The notes beneath the pieces were generated by a model. It was not told where the DNA came from. It made no database searches and saw only the letters and a program-made list of their open reading frames with translations. A stretch of 64,000 bases of DNA from Ruminococcus sp. Lineage in GTDB: Bacteria; Bacillota; Clostridia; Oscillospirales; Ruminococcaceae. A program made the position numbers and the translations under genes. Below, one piece after another: positions 1 through 7,744 of this stretch. Where the stretch lies: contig JAJQIB010000002.1 in NCBI GenBank assembly GCA_021199375.1, positions 1-64,000 of the forward strand, in the 5' to 3' direction. The number at the start of each line of letters is the position of its first letter. Within the stretch, counting starts at the first letter, position 1.

Positions 1-34
1 CGAGTTGTCGTTGGTTCGAGTCCAACAGGGGGAG
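1..34 (+). tRNA. tRNA, 3' part only (possibly tRNA-Asn)
   Basis: The T-arm is complete: stem GTTGG at 10-14, loop TTCGAGT, stem CCAAC at 22-26. The seven-base 3' acceptor strand AGGGGGA and discriminator G34 follow. CCA is not encoded. The anticodon lies before the window, so identity is not certain. A discriminator G and an implied 5' strand UCCCCCU would fit tRNA-Asn. Confidence 0.75.
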
Positions 35-42
35 CTCTTTTG

Positions 43-76
43 ACTGCTGGTCTGCCCCGACTGGCAGTTTTTTTGT
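43..76 (+). terminator. Rho-independent terminator after the tRNA
   Basis: Ten-base-pair stem (43-52 with 59-68, two G-U pairs) with a short CCCC-containing loop, followed by a T run. It ends the tRNA transcript. A G7 tract lies just behind it at 82-88. Confidence 0.8.
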
Positions 77-133
77 TTTTTGGGGGGGAAGGGAGAAAAG
101 TGAAATAAATATTAATTTTATTGTAAAATTAAG

Positions 134-162
134 TTGACAATATAATCACAGTGTGGTATAAT
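134..162 (+). promoter_or_regulatory. Consensus sigma-A promoter for the secreted-peptide operon
   Basis: Perfect TTGACA at 134-139 and perfect TATAAT at 157-162 with a 17-bp spacer. The expected start near 169 gives a leader of about 80 nt before the ATG at 251. A fully consensus promoter suggests high expression unless repressed. Confidence 0.85.
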
Positions 163-250
163 AGTATTGTAGGATAAATTTTCTTATTGATATTTGTTTT
201 GACTCGATTTGAAAATTTTAAAATAACATCGTATATTTGGAGGTATTATC

Positions 251-670
251 ATGAAAAATTTTAGAAAAAGAATTACTGCAATGGGTGCCGCTTTGGTCAT
301 GAGTGCAAGTATGTTTAGTATAGGAGCAAGTGCTAACACAGTGTCCGATAGTTATAATTCGCTATACTACACAGGAAGTGAAACAACAACAAATTATTAC
401 GTTACTTATAGTAAGGGAACTAATAAGACGTCATCAAGTAGGTATATGGTAATAAATTCTATTCTCTATACAAAGTCTTCATCAGGTTCTACTTCTGTTT
501 TGTCATCAAATTCCTCAACTGGAGTTACATCATCCAGTAGCAGCAGAAGCTGTTATGCACGTGGCGGAGCTTCTAATGTCTATATGTCCTATCACCGTTC
601 GTATTTATGCAATACTACCTCTGGCGATTCAGGTAGTAAAAGTGTAATTACAAGATATATATATTATTAA
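251..670 (+). CDS. Small secreted Ser/Thr/Tyr-rich protein, possible bacteriocin-like peptide
   Basis: A 139-residue protein with a clear Sec signal peptide: basic start MKNFRKR, hydrophobic stretch to about residue 24, likely cleavage after ASA near residue 28. The mature part is rich in Ser, Thr, Gly and Tyr, has two Cys near the C-terminus (SCYARGG and YLCNTT) and ends in an aromatic tail. GGAGG at 239-243 supports the start. Two FtsX/MacB-like permeases follow 27 bp later, apparently in one operon. A secreted peptide next to such permeases recalls lactococcin-972-type loci, but I see only weak likeness in the sequence itself. Function is unknown; export is well supported. Confidence 0.75.
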   Translation: MKNFRKRITAMGAALVMSASMFSIGASANTVSDSYNSLYYTGSETTTNYYVTYSKGTNKTSSSRYMVINSILYTKSSSGSTSVLSSNSSTGVTSSSSSRSCYARGGASNVYMSYHRSYLCNTTSGDSGSKSVITRYIYY

Positions 671-697
671 TTTTAAACGTTTTTAGGTAGAATTACA

Positions 698-1885
698 ATG
701 AACGTATTTAAAATAATATTTCATGATTTTAAATCATACAAGTTTTATTCGCTTCTGATTCTTGTGAATGTTATCGTTTCTGCGTTCGTTATCTCCTTTT
801 CTTATGGTATTTATCAAAATTATAACATAATTCTTGATGAGGGTGAAAGTGCACAAAGGGAAATTTACATCTATTCTACTTCTTCAAATGATGAAGGCGA
901 ATCCTCGGTCACTACAAAAATGCTTCTTGATACTCTTATGGATCTTTCAGAGGATACTCTTGATAATATTCAAAACATAAGTTGTCAGGCACTAGTCCCT
1001 ACATCTGCTATTGGAAAGAATTTGTTTGAATTTGATTTCACATATGATGGTAAGAAATTTTATGATATATCTACTAGCAGTAGTTGTTTTACTGAAGAAG
1101 AATATAATTCTTTTGAAAAAATAGTAGCAATAAATCCAGTAATACGAACAGAAAAAGCAAATAATTTAGGTATTGCAATTGCTGGGTATGAAGACGAATG
1201 TTGGGATGCTGTGAATATAGGAGATAGCGAAACGATAGATGTTAATGGTGAAAGTTATAAAATTGTCAATGAGAGTTATGTTGGTGGGATTTTATATTCT
1301 CCAATTACTGCTTTTTATAACGATACACCAATACGGTATCGAAAAAATGGCTGGGTTGTGAGTTTATACTTTACGATTGATATTTCAAGAACACAATATG
1401 ATGATTTATGTGCATCGGTTGAAGCGAATATTGGCGAGAATGGATATCTTCCTGAGCTTGATATTACGCCTACTACCGAGCTTTTTTATTATCGCACGAT
1501 TATGATAGTGTCGGTATTTATTTCAATTCTTGCAGCACTTAACTTTGCGATACTGTATAGGTATATTCTTCAAAAGCGAATTAGAGCATTGACCATTTTC
1601 CGTATAAGTGGCTGCTCAAAGGGCAGGATAATACGTCTTTATCTTAGCGAATGCTTAATTATAGGACTGCCGTTTTTTGCTTTGACCGAGCTAGTTTTTA
1701 GCAAGCTGGCACTGCCTGCACTTTCTAATGTGTTTGAGTACATAGAATCAGGATATAGCATGATAATATATCTAGCAATATTCGGAATATATGCCGTATC
1801 AAGCTTTGTAATACTTTTAATAATGATTTCAGCGTATATCGGCAGACACAGTATTAAGGACTTGATGTCGGGCGGAGCAAAATAG
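698..1885 (+). CDS. FtsX/MacB-like ABC permease subunit A
   Basis: A 395-residue protein with MacB-type topology: one membrane helix near residues 17-40, a large extracytoplasmic domain to about residue 265, then three helices (about 268-290, 315-340, 355-380). The cytoplasmic loop RIRALTIFRISGCSKGRI is typical of FtsX-family permeases. It lies in an operon with the secreted peptide and a second permease. No ABC ATPase is encoded beside it, so it must borrow one encoded elsewhere or act without one. Likely roles by analogy are export, immunity, or sensing of the peptide; that is inference. Confidence 0.7.
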   Translation: MNVFKIIFHDFKSYKFYSLLILVNVIVSAFVISFSYGIYQNYNIILDEGESAQREIYIYSTSSNDEGESSVTTKMLLDTLMDLSEDTLDNIQNISCQALVPTSAIGKNLFEFDFTYDGKKFYDISTSSSCFTEEEYNSFEKIVAINPVIRTEKANNLGIAIAGYEDECWDAVNIGDSETIDVNGESYKIVNESYVGGILYSPITAFYNDTPIRYRKNGWVVSLYFTIDISRTQYDDLCASVEANIGENGYLPELDITPTTELFYYRTIMIVSVFISILAALNFAILYRYILQKRIRALTIFRISGCSKGRIIRLYLSECLIIGLPFFALTELVFSKLALPALSNVFEYIESGYSMIIYLAIFGIYAVSSFVILLIMISAYIGRHSIKDLMSGGAK

Positions 1886-1911
1886 CCTGTGATGATGGGA
1901 GATAAAGGACA

Positions 1912-3123
1912 ATGTTATTTTTAAAATCAGCGTATAAGCAGCTTAAAATGAATCCCTTTATGAATGTCCTCATTGCAATTCAGCTGGCAGCGGTTATTTC
2001 AATCCTTTTTGTTCTGGTTAGTCTTATTGAGTCAAGGCTTGAATACTATATGCCGTTTAGAGAAGAGTTTTCATCACAAGGGTATCTGTGTAATATAGAT
2101 GTGACGGACTTAGAAAAAGATATAGAAGAGGCAATAGGTGACGCTCAGCTTGTATGCTCATATTGGGATTACTTGATGGTTAATGATCAAGACGCTGCGA
2201 CTGATCCGATAGCAGAAACCTATATTTATTCTGATAAGTATCTTGATGCTTTCACACCAACAATGGAAAGCGGAGAATGGCTTGATAAGAACAGCGAATA
2301 CGATGGTGTACTTCATGCGGTAGTCACTCCGAACAATCCGATGAATCTTAAGCTGGGTGACGAATTCACATTATCGAATGTAGAAGGAGTTTCACAAAAG
2401 GCGGTGGTTATTGGAGTGGTTGGCGATAGCCAATATACTGTAGGTGCGTCATTTTTTTCACAAACGGATATGGGAAATAATAATAATTTCTTTGATATGT
2501 ACTACACTTATAATTCAGAAGTTGAGGTTCCGAGCAATCACTGGGGAATTTATCTAACAGAGGAAGAGTACAAATCCAGTAATTTTTATACCGGGGACAT
2601 GATTGTTTATGGAATGGCTTTTGTATTAACAGAAGGCTTAAGCTATGAGGAGCATCAGCAGGTAGGAGAAGTCATGATGACAAATTGGTGTGCCATTTAT
2701 ATTCGAGAGCTAAGCGAGATAAATGCAAACAGCTTTGACCATATAAAGGAACAGCTTTACATACTTTTGCCAATAGCGTTATGTATATTTGCGCTTACAA
2801 TTATAACGTCAATCTCGGTAATAAGCATATCGGTAAGCGGTCAGCTAAAAACCTATGCGGTTTACTACATCTGCGGAGCAAAATGGAGCAGCTGCTCGTT
2901 AATTTCACTAATTTATTCTCTATTCATCTGTATTGTGTCATCGGCGATAAGCGTCTGTGCGCTTTTGGTTATAAAGAACAGGACGGATACGGTTATAAGC
3001 TTTGGACTGTGGGAGATTGCTACTATGGTGGTAACGGTTTTGCTTTTTATAATTCTCTCGGCACTTATTCCGCTTGCGATTACTCATGGCAATCAACCGA
3101 AGGAGATTCTGAAAAAGGAATAG
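1912..3123 (+). CDS. FtsX/MacB-like ABC permease subunit B
   Basis: A 403-residue protein with the same plan as its upstream neighbour: N-terminal helix (about residues 17-40), extracytoplasmic domain, then three helices in the last 130 residues and a charged tail (EILKKE). The loop after the second helix (TYAVYYICGAKWSSC) corresponds to the FtsX coupling loop. It starts 26 bp after the first permease, with GGGAGA upstream, and ends at a strong terminator. The two permeases probably form a heterodimer. The missing ATPase is the odd point. Confidence 0.7.
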   Translation: MLFLKSAYKQLKMNPFMNVLIAIQLAAVISILFVLVSLIESRLEYYMPFREEFSSQGYLCNIDVTDLEKDIEEAIGDAQLVCSYWDYLMVNDQDAATDPIAETYIYSDKYLDAFTPTMESGEWLDKNSEYDGVLHAVVTPNNPMNLKLGDEFTLSNVEGVSQKAVVIGVVGDSQYTVGASFFSQTDMGNNNNFFDMYYTYNSEVEVPSNHWGIYLTEEEYKSSNFYTGDMIVYGMAFVLTEGLSYEEHQQVGEVMMTNWCAIYIRELSEINANSFDHIKEQLYILLPIALCIFALTIITSISVISISVSGQLKTYAVYYICGAKWSSCSLISLIYSLFICIVSSAISVCALLVIKNRTDTVISFGLWEIATMVVTVLLFIILSALIPLAITHGNQPKEILKKE

Positions 3124-3144
3124 GCTTATGTACAAATAAAAATG

Positions 3145-3182
3145 AGAGTCATGCAATTTTTACGCTTGCATGACTCTTTTGT
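3145..3182. terminator. Bidirectional terminator between convergent operons
   Basis: Perfect 12-bp stem (3145-3156 with 3166-3177) flanked by A-rich sequence on the left and TTTTGTTTTT on the right. It can end both the permease operon and the leftward thrB operon. Confidence 0.85.
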
Positions 3183-3184
3183 TT

Positions 3185-4075
3185 TTAGTCTAAAATTGTC
3201 GTTCCTTCATTGTCGATGCTAAACTGCTCAACACGCCATCCGTTAAGACCTGCATTTTCGAGTGAGAAGCGCATTTTGCCGACAAAGAACTCGTTTTTCT
3301 CATCAACAATCGCCATGACGGTGGGACCCGCTCCGCTTATGTAGACTCCGTATGCTCCGTGAGTGTATGCAATGTCGAAAACCTCACCGCAATGTGGAAT
3401 AAGCTCCATGCGGTAGGGCTGATGAAGCTTGTCGTCAACCGCTGTACGCAGATTTTCAAACTTGCCGGTGAGCAGCGAGGCTGAAAAGAGTGCGGCACGA
3501 GATAGATTGTAGACCGCATCCCTGTGAGAAACCTCCTTCGGCAGACAAGCTCTCGCCTTTTCGGTTTTAAGCTCAAAGTCGGGGATTATCGCTACAAACT
3601 TAAGCTTGGTAAAAACCTCCTGCTTTACCCACTGAACCTTTCGTCCGTCAAAAACTGCTGTTACTATGCCGCCTAAAAGTGCGGGAGCGGTGTTGTCGGG
3701 GTGTCCCTCTATCTGTGCGGCAAGGTCTACAAGATCATCGGTTGTAAGAGGACTTCCGAGAAGGGTGTTTGCACCCACAAGTCCTGCAACAATGCAGGCT
3801 GATGATGAGCCCAGACCCCTTGCCATCGGTATGTCGTTTGACTGAATAATTTTTAGTCCGTTAAGTCGTTTGCCGCAAACCTCAAAAAGGTCACGAGCGG
3901 ATATGTAGATTAGATTGCTTTCATCCTTTGGAATCTGCACCGAATCGGTGGATGAAATATCTATAGTATCTGACTCCTCCAGCTCTACATAATTATAATA
4001 TGTAAGTGCAAGTCCGAGTGCATCAAAGCCGGCACCGAGGTTTGCGCTTGTTGCCGGTATTCGTATTTTTATCAT
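3185..4075 (-). CDS. thrB: Homoserine kinase
   Basis: A GHMP-family kinase of 296 residues, the usual size for ThrB. It phosphorylates L-homoserine to O-phosphohomoserine in threonine synthesis. The N-terminal motif IPATSANLGAGFDALG and the ATP-binding loop ARGLGSSSA (about residues 85-93) are both present, and the C-terminal GHMP motif SGAGPTVMAI is near residue 250. It is the last gene of a minus-strand operon with hom, 12 bp after the Nudix gene. No threonine synthase gene is present in the window. Confidence 0.95.
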   Translation of the reverse strand: MIKIRIPATSANLGAGFDALGLALTYYNYVELEESDTIDISSTDSVQIPKDESNLIYISARDLFEVCGKRLNGLKIIQSNDIPMARGLGSSSACIVAGLVGANTLLGSPLTTDDLVDLAAQIEGHPDNTAPALLGGIVTAVFDGRKVQWVKQEVFTKLKFVAIIPDFELKTEKARACLPKEVSHRDAVYNLSRAALFSASLLTGKFENLRTAVDDKLHQPYRMELIPHCGEVFDIAYTHGAYGVYISGAGPTVMAIVDEKNEFFVGKMRFSLENAGLNGWRVEQFSIDNEGTTILD

Positions 4076-4087
4076 ACTTAAAACATC

Positions 4088-4513
4088 CTACTTAATTTTT
4101 CTGCCCAGCAGCTGCTCGCTGTGAAGCTTTATATGCTCTAGGATATGACCTATGTTGCCCTCACCTGCATATCGCTTTAGGTCGAAGAAGTCACGCTTTA
4201 AATCCGTCCAGATAAGGCGATTTTCGTCACCATGCGGCTTAAAGGGCTTGTTTAGCTTTCCGACATACACCTCTACAAAGCAGTCGTCAAGCGGATAGCA
4301 AAAATCCACCAGATGCTTTAGCTCTATATCGTCATGGGTGATGGAGGTTTCCTCCTCAAGCTCACGGTAGGCTGCAGCGGTGTGCTCCTCATCAATCTCG
4401 ATTTTACCACCAACTAGGTTAAGCATACCTTTATATGGGTCTTTAGAGCGTAGACACATAAGCCATTTCTCGGCATCCTCATCAAATACCGCTATGCAGT
4501 TATATCCTTGCAA
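4088..4513 (-). CDS. Nudix hydrolase
   Basis: A 141-residue Nudix-fold protein. The Nudix box runs from GGKIEIDEE through RELEEETSI and matches G-x5-E-x7-RE-U-x-EE. The family cleaves nucleoside diphosphates linked to another group; the substrate here cannot be told. The likely start is TTG, since AAAGGAA lies 9 nt before it and no ATG fits the frame. It sits between hom and thrB in a tight operon (17 and 12 bp gaps), which does not itself suggest a threonine role. Housecleaning of damaged nucleotides is one possibility. Confidence 0.85.
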   Translation of the reverse strand: MQGYNCIAVFDEDAEKWLMCLRSKDPYKGMLNLVGGKIEIDEEHTAAAYRELEEETSITHDDIELKHLVDFCYPLDDCFVEVYVGKLNKPFKPHGDENRLIWTDLKRDFFDLKRYAGEGNIGHILEHIKLHSEQLLGRKIK

Positions 4514-4530
4514 TTTCTATCATTCCTTTA

Positions 4531-5769
4531 TTAAAGAAGTCTAATCTTGCTGCCTATTTGTGCTGAGTGAGAGAGTATAGCGAGATTTGCATCAATTTCT
4601 GATTCGATTATGGTAGGAGTTATGAATGCAAGCTCGTTTTCGGGACGGTTCTTGCGCTCGATGTAGGTGAGCTTGCCGAACATTTCGGAAATAGAGGGCT
4701 TAAGCTCGTCAGCATTTTCAGCGATAATGCGAACGTACATTGAGGTTTCAACCGACTTGTAATCTACTACATAGCCCTCCTCGTGACAATCCTCCCATGA
4801 AATCATAAGCGAGCGATCCTTGTGCTTTAGGCAGTCGATTATGTCGCCGACTACAGCCGAGGCGGTTGGAAGCTTTCCAGCACCCTGTCCGTAGAACAGC
4901 ACATCGCCTACACCATCGCCTGTTACTGAAATTGCATTGTAAACCCCGTCTACGGTAGCCAAAAGATTGCTCTTAGGAACAAGTCTTGGGCAAACGATTG
5001 CTGAAACCCTGCCGCCGTCTGCGGGTTTTACCGAGCCGATAAGCTTAATTGCATAGCCTGCGTTTTCAGCGTATGCTACATCATCAAGCGTTACATTTGA
5101 AATGCCTGAGCAGTGTACGCTTTGGGGATAGATGTGCTTGCCGTAGGCGAGTGAACCTAGAATGCAGATTTTGCGGCAGGCGTCCTCTCCCTCAACATCT
5201 GCTGTGGGATCCTTTTCGGCATAGCCGAGCTCCTGAGCCATCTTTAGTGCGGCGTTAAAGTCGAGCTGTTCACGAATCATCTTAGTTAGAATAAAGTTTG
5301 TTGTGCCGTTTAGGATACCGCTAATCTGCTCGATTTCATTGCCGGCAAGGCACTTGTTAAGCGGGCGGATAATCGGAATACCACCGCCAACGCTTGCCTC
5401 AAAGAGATAGTTGCAATTGTGCTCGTGAGCGATTTTTAAAAGCTCAGCACCTTTGTTTGCAACAAGCTCTTTATTTGATGTGACAACGCTTTTTCCACGC
5501 TCAAGAGCCTGCTTTGTGAAGGTATATGCAGGATTTATTCCTCCGATAACCTCAACCACGACCTCGATTTCGTCATCCTCTAATACTATATTATAGTCTT
5601 TAATCATTCTGTCAGCAAAGGGGCTGTCGGGAAAGTCACGCAGGTCTACAATATACTTGATATCGCACTCACGCTCAACCTTGTGGTTGATTGACTCTCT
5701 GTTCTTTTCAAAAAGCTCGACGGTACCCGAGCCTACAACTCCGTATCCGATTACTGCTACATTTTTCAT
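4531..5769 (-). CDS. hom: Homoserine dehydrogenase
   Basis: Reduces aspartate semialdehyde to homoserine with NAD(P)H at the branch to threonine and methionine. Protein of 412 residues: Rossmann motif GYGVVGSGT at the N-terminus, catalytic-domain signature with ILNGTTNFILTKM near 170 and AYAEKDPTADVEGEDA-type segment after it, and a C-terminal ACT domain (about 335-412) that usually binds threonine. The frame is open to a TTG at 5790, but that part holds the Shine-Dalgarno (AAAGGTAAGGA), so the ATG at 5769 is preferred. Confidence 0.95.
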   Translation of the reverse strand: MKNVAVIGYGVVGSGTVELFEKNRESINHKVERECDIKYIVDLRDFPDSPFADRMIKDYNIVLEDDEIEVVVEVIGGINPAYTFTKQALERGKSVVTSNKELVANKGAELLKIAHEHNCNYLFEASVGGGIPIIRPLNKCLAGNEIEQISGILNGTTNFILTKMIREQLDFNAALKMAQELGYAEKDPTADVEGEDACRKICILGSLAYGKHIYPQSVHCSGISNVTLDDVAYAENAGYAIKLIGSVKPADGGRVSAIVCPRLVPKSNLLATVDGVYNAISVTGDGVGDVLFYGQGAGKLPTASAVVGDIIDCLKHKDRSLMISWEDCHEEGYVVDYKSVETSMYVRIIAENADELKPSISEMFGKLTYIERKNRPENELAFITPTIIESEIDANLAILSHSAQIGSKIRLL

Positions 5770-5831
5770 AATATTTTCCTTACCTTTCAAACATCAAATT
5801 GTATTTATCTTAAGCCGTCAAGCGGCATTGC

Positions 5832-6278
5832 TTACAATCCTGCGGTGAGTGAAATATCTATCACTCCGTCAATTTTTTCAAGCGCTTGCTTTAGCTCGCT
5901 TTTGTCCTGGCGCTCGTCTGTGTCTCTTCTTACAGTGAGTGAAACGCTTGCCACACCGTCTATAGGTGGGTTTTGGTTTATCTTGATGATGTTCATTCCC
6001 TGCTCGTAAAGCTTTGAAATGACAGCTGAAAGAACGCCCTGGCGATCCTTGAGCATAAGACCGATCGAATAGACGTTTTCGCTCGTTTGCTCAACATACC
6101 GAAACACGCTATCCTTATACTTATAGTATGCGCTGCGTGATATGCCGACTATGCGGCAAGCCTCGGATGAGGACATTTGCTGAGATGCCGCGCGAAGCTC
6201 CTTTGCTCGAAGCACCTTCACTATAACCTCAGGCAGCACCGATTCACTTACCACCACCATTGAGGAAGATTTATCCAT
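5832..6278 (-). CDS. ACT domain protein, PheB/UPF0735-like
   Basis: A 148-residue protein with an N-terminal helix-turn-helix-like segment (SSEACRIVGISRSAYYKYKD, about residues 37-56) and a C-terminal ACT domain (about 70-145) that would bind an amino acid. This layout matches the PheB/UPF0735 family. As first gene of the threonine operon it may sense an amino acid, which is inference. GGAGGTGG lies just before the ATG at 6278; the longer frame to 6299 would place this ribosome site inside the gene. The gap to hom is about 60 bp. Confidence 0.85.
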   Translation of the reverse strand: MDKSSSMVVVSESVLPEVIVKVLRAKELRAASQQMSSSEACRIVGISRSAYYKYKDSVFRYVEQTSENVYSIGLMLKDRQGVLSAVISKLYEQGMNIIKINQNPPIDGVASVSLTVRRDTDERQDKSELKQALEKIDGVIDISLTAGL

Positions 6279-6332
6279 AAAAGTCCACCTCCAACGCACA
6301 ATTGTTTTTGAGTAATAAACAACACACAGTAT

Positions 6333-6361
6333 AGTATAACATTTTAAAGGCTAAATGTCAA
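6333..6361 (-). promoter_or_regulatory. Promoter of the ACT-hom-nudix-thrB operon
   Basis: Reading leftward: TTGACA (6356-6361), 17-bp spacer, TATACT (6333-6338). The start near 6326 leaves about 48 nt before the ATG. No room is seen for a threonine leader peptide. Confidence 0.8.
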
Positions 6362-6476
6362 GCAATTTGCATTATTTTTAGCAAAAAAGCGTATTTACAG
6401 GTTGAAAAAAGAATATCTCATATAAAAACTCATTTGACACTTTTTCATTTTTGGTAAAAAAATGTTAGCTTTCTTA

Positions 6477-6505
6477 TTGCTTTATTTGTAATAATGATGT
6501 ATAAT
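6477..6505 (+). promoter_or_regulatory. Likely promoter of the DUF308 gene
   Basis: Perfect TATAAT at 6500-6505 with a weaker TTGCTT at 6477-6482 and a 17-bp spacer, about 53 bp before the start codon. Confidence 0.55.
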
Positions 6506-6557
6506 ATTATAAAAGTGAAACAGTTCACGATGTAAACAAAATGGAGGTAGGCTTTTT

Positions 6558-7196
6558 ATGAAGGATATGTTATCTAACTATGTTTTAGGTGCGCTTGCGT
6601 GCATCGTAATGGGAATTGCAATTATCATCAGACCGCATATAATACCTGAGGTGCTAAATACTGCTGTGGGAGTTATTTTAATTGCGTGGGCAGCAGTTGG
6701 AATATTGCGTTTTATTATAATCAAGGCAACGGATTCTGATAAGGAAGCATCGGTTTTCTCACTTCTCGGAAATCTTATTATTCTTGTAGCAGGTATATAT
6801 GTATTTATCAACACCGATTTGCTTGAAAAGGTTGTAATGCTTGCACTCGGACTATATCTTATCTGCTCGGGACTTCCAAAGGTTGTTTCTTCATTTAAGC
6901 TGCGTTCGGCAGGATCTGACAAGTGGGTTTTTCCGTTGGTGACTTCACTTTGCACCCTGATACTCGGAATCGTAGTTATTCTTTGTCCATCACAAGCCTC
7001 GGGTACTATTATGAGAGTGTTTGGCTTTGTGCTTACTGCATCGGGAATTGTAAACTTTATGAGCGGCTTTTCGGCGACTAAGGCTTATAAGAAAATTGAG
7101 AAGGAGCTTGCCTATGCTGGAGGAAAGGGCAAAGACAAGCGCAGCACTCATGCTGAGGATAAGGCTAATGCCGTAGATGTTGAAGAGGCTGACTAA
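6558..7196 (+). CDS. DUF308 (HdeD-like) membrane protein
   Basis: A 212-residue protein with six predicted membrane helices in three pairs, spanning about residues 5-170, and a charged, Lys/Asp-rich cytoplasmic tail. This is the HdeD/DUF308 pattern; the family is widespread and its biochemical role in Firmicutes is not settled. GGAGG sits 11 nt before the ATG. It has its own promoter and appears to be a single gene. Its last four bases overlap, tail to tail, the stop of a tiny gene on the other strand. Confidence 0.8.
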   Translation: MKDMLSNYVLGALACIVMGIAIIIRPHIIPEVLNTAVGVILIAWAAVGILRFIIIKATDSDKEASVFSLLGNLIILVAGIYVFINTDLLEKVVMLALGLYLICSGLPKVVSSFKLRSAGSDKWVFPLVTSLCTLILGIVVILCPSQASGTIMRVFGFVLTASGIVNFMSGFSATKAYKKIEKELAYAGGKGKDKRSTHAEDKANAVDVEEAD

Positions 7197-7339
7197 TTCT
7201 TTTTGTGATCGCTGCTTTTATAGCGGCTTCGGGTAATTAGCAAAAGCAAAACGGTTATTATCCACGAGAGAATACCGGCGGATGCTTTTTTGGTTAAGCG
7301 AAAAATCTTCTTTTTTTTCTTTGTATCTTGCTCGTTCAT
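7193..7339 (-). CDS. 48-residue single-pass membrane protein
   Basis: A short frame encoding a basic N-terminus (MNEQDTKKKKKIFRLTKK), one membrane helix (about residues 19-35, SAGILSWIITVLLLLIT) and a short basic tail. Three signals support it: AAAGGAG seven bases before the ATG, a strong promoter at 7389-7417 about 40 bp upstream, and an apt hydrophobic segment. It overlaps the end of the DUF308 gene by four bases. Function unknown. The positive-inside charge pattern at both ends leaves topology open. Confidence 0.6.
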   Translation of the reverse strand: MNEQDTKKKKKIFRLTKKASAGILSWIITVLLLLITRSRYKSSDHKKN

Positions 7340-7388
7340 GATTGACTCCTTTTATTTGACCTGTGTTGAGTTTTGTTTTTATAGAATT

Positions 7389-7417
7389 ATTATACATTAT
7401 AAAAAGCATAAATGCAA
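7389..7417 (-). promoter_or_regulatory. Promoter of the 48-residue membrane protein gene
   Basis: Leftward TTGCAT (7412-7417), 17-bp spacer, TATAAT (7389-7394). The expected start is near 7382. From here to the glnN promoter (7418-7628) I see only an imperfect GGCGT/ACGCC hairpin at about 7577-7604. Confidence 0.7.
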
Positions 7418-7628
7418 GGCTTTTAGGGATACAAATCTTAAAAAGTGAGGAAATTCGTCTTAATAAGTGCAAAGGTGCATAATAGCTAACTAATTGCGAA
7501 TTTGTGAACTACTCATTATCGCAAATTTAGCAAAGGCTTTTCTTTACTCTAAACTGCACAAATTATTTTAGCAAGGCGGCGTGTCTATTCGTTAAAACGC
7601 CGAAAATAAAAAAATTGCAAAAAAGCTA

Positions 7629-7657
7629 TTGACATTTGTTCGATTTTGGTATATACT
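7629..7657 (+). promoter_or_regulatory. glnN promoter
   Basis: TTGACA at 7629-7634, 17-bp spacer, TATACT at 7652-7657. The start falls near 7664, directly before the leader hairpins, so the leader begins with the regulatory structure. Confidence 0.85.
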
Positions 7658-7668
7658 AAGTAATGTAA

Positions 7669-7717
7669 ACAGCAAAGGCGCTGTGGACGATTAACCTTGT
7701 CCGCAGTGTCTTTTTTT
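7669..7717 (+). promoter_or_regulatory. glnN leader: ANTAR-like hairpin pair overlapping a terminator
   Basis: Hairpin P1 pairs 7669-7673 with 7680-7684 around the six-base loop AAAGGC, with A at loop position 1 and G at position 4. Hairpin P2 follows at once (7685-7690 with 7697-7702, loop TTAACC). A competing 12-bp terminator stem uses 7677-7688 with 7699-7710, followed by seven Ts. P1 and the terminator share 7677-7684 and cannot coexist. This is the plan of ANTAR-controlled antitermination, known for nitrogen genes in Clostridia. The P2 loop lacks the A1/G4 bases. No ANTAR protein is encoded in the window. Confidence 0.7.
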
Positions 7718-7744
7718 ATACTATAATTTATAGGAGGAATTACT

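Noticed and set aside
2781..3173. Plus-strand frame of 130 codons overlapping the second permease gene
   Set aside because: It lies in another frame of a clear membrane protein, has no ribosome site and no coherent domain; a shadow frame.
7490..7535. Inverted repeat AATTGCGA/TCGCAAATT before glnN
   Set aside because: Short, imperfect, AT-rich and far from the promoter; could be chance.
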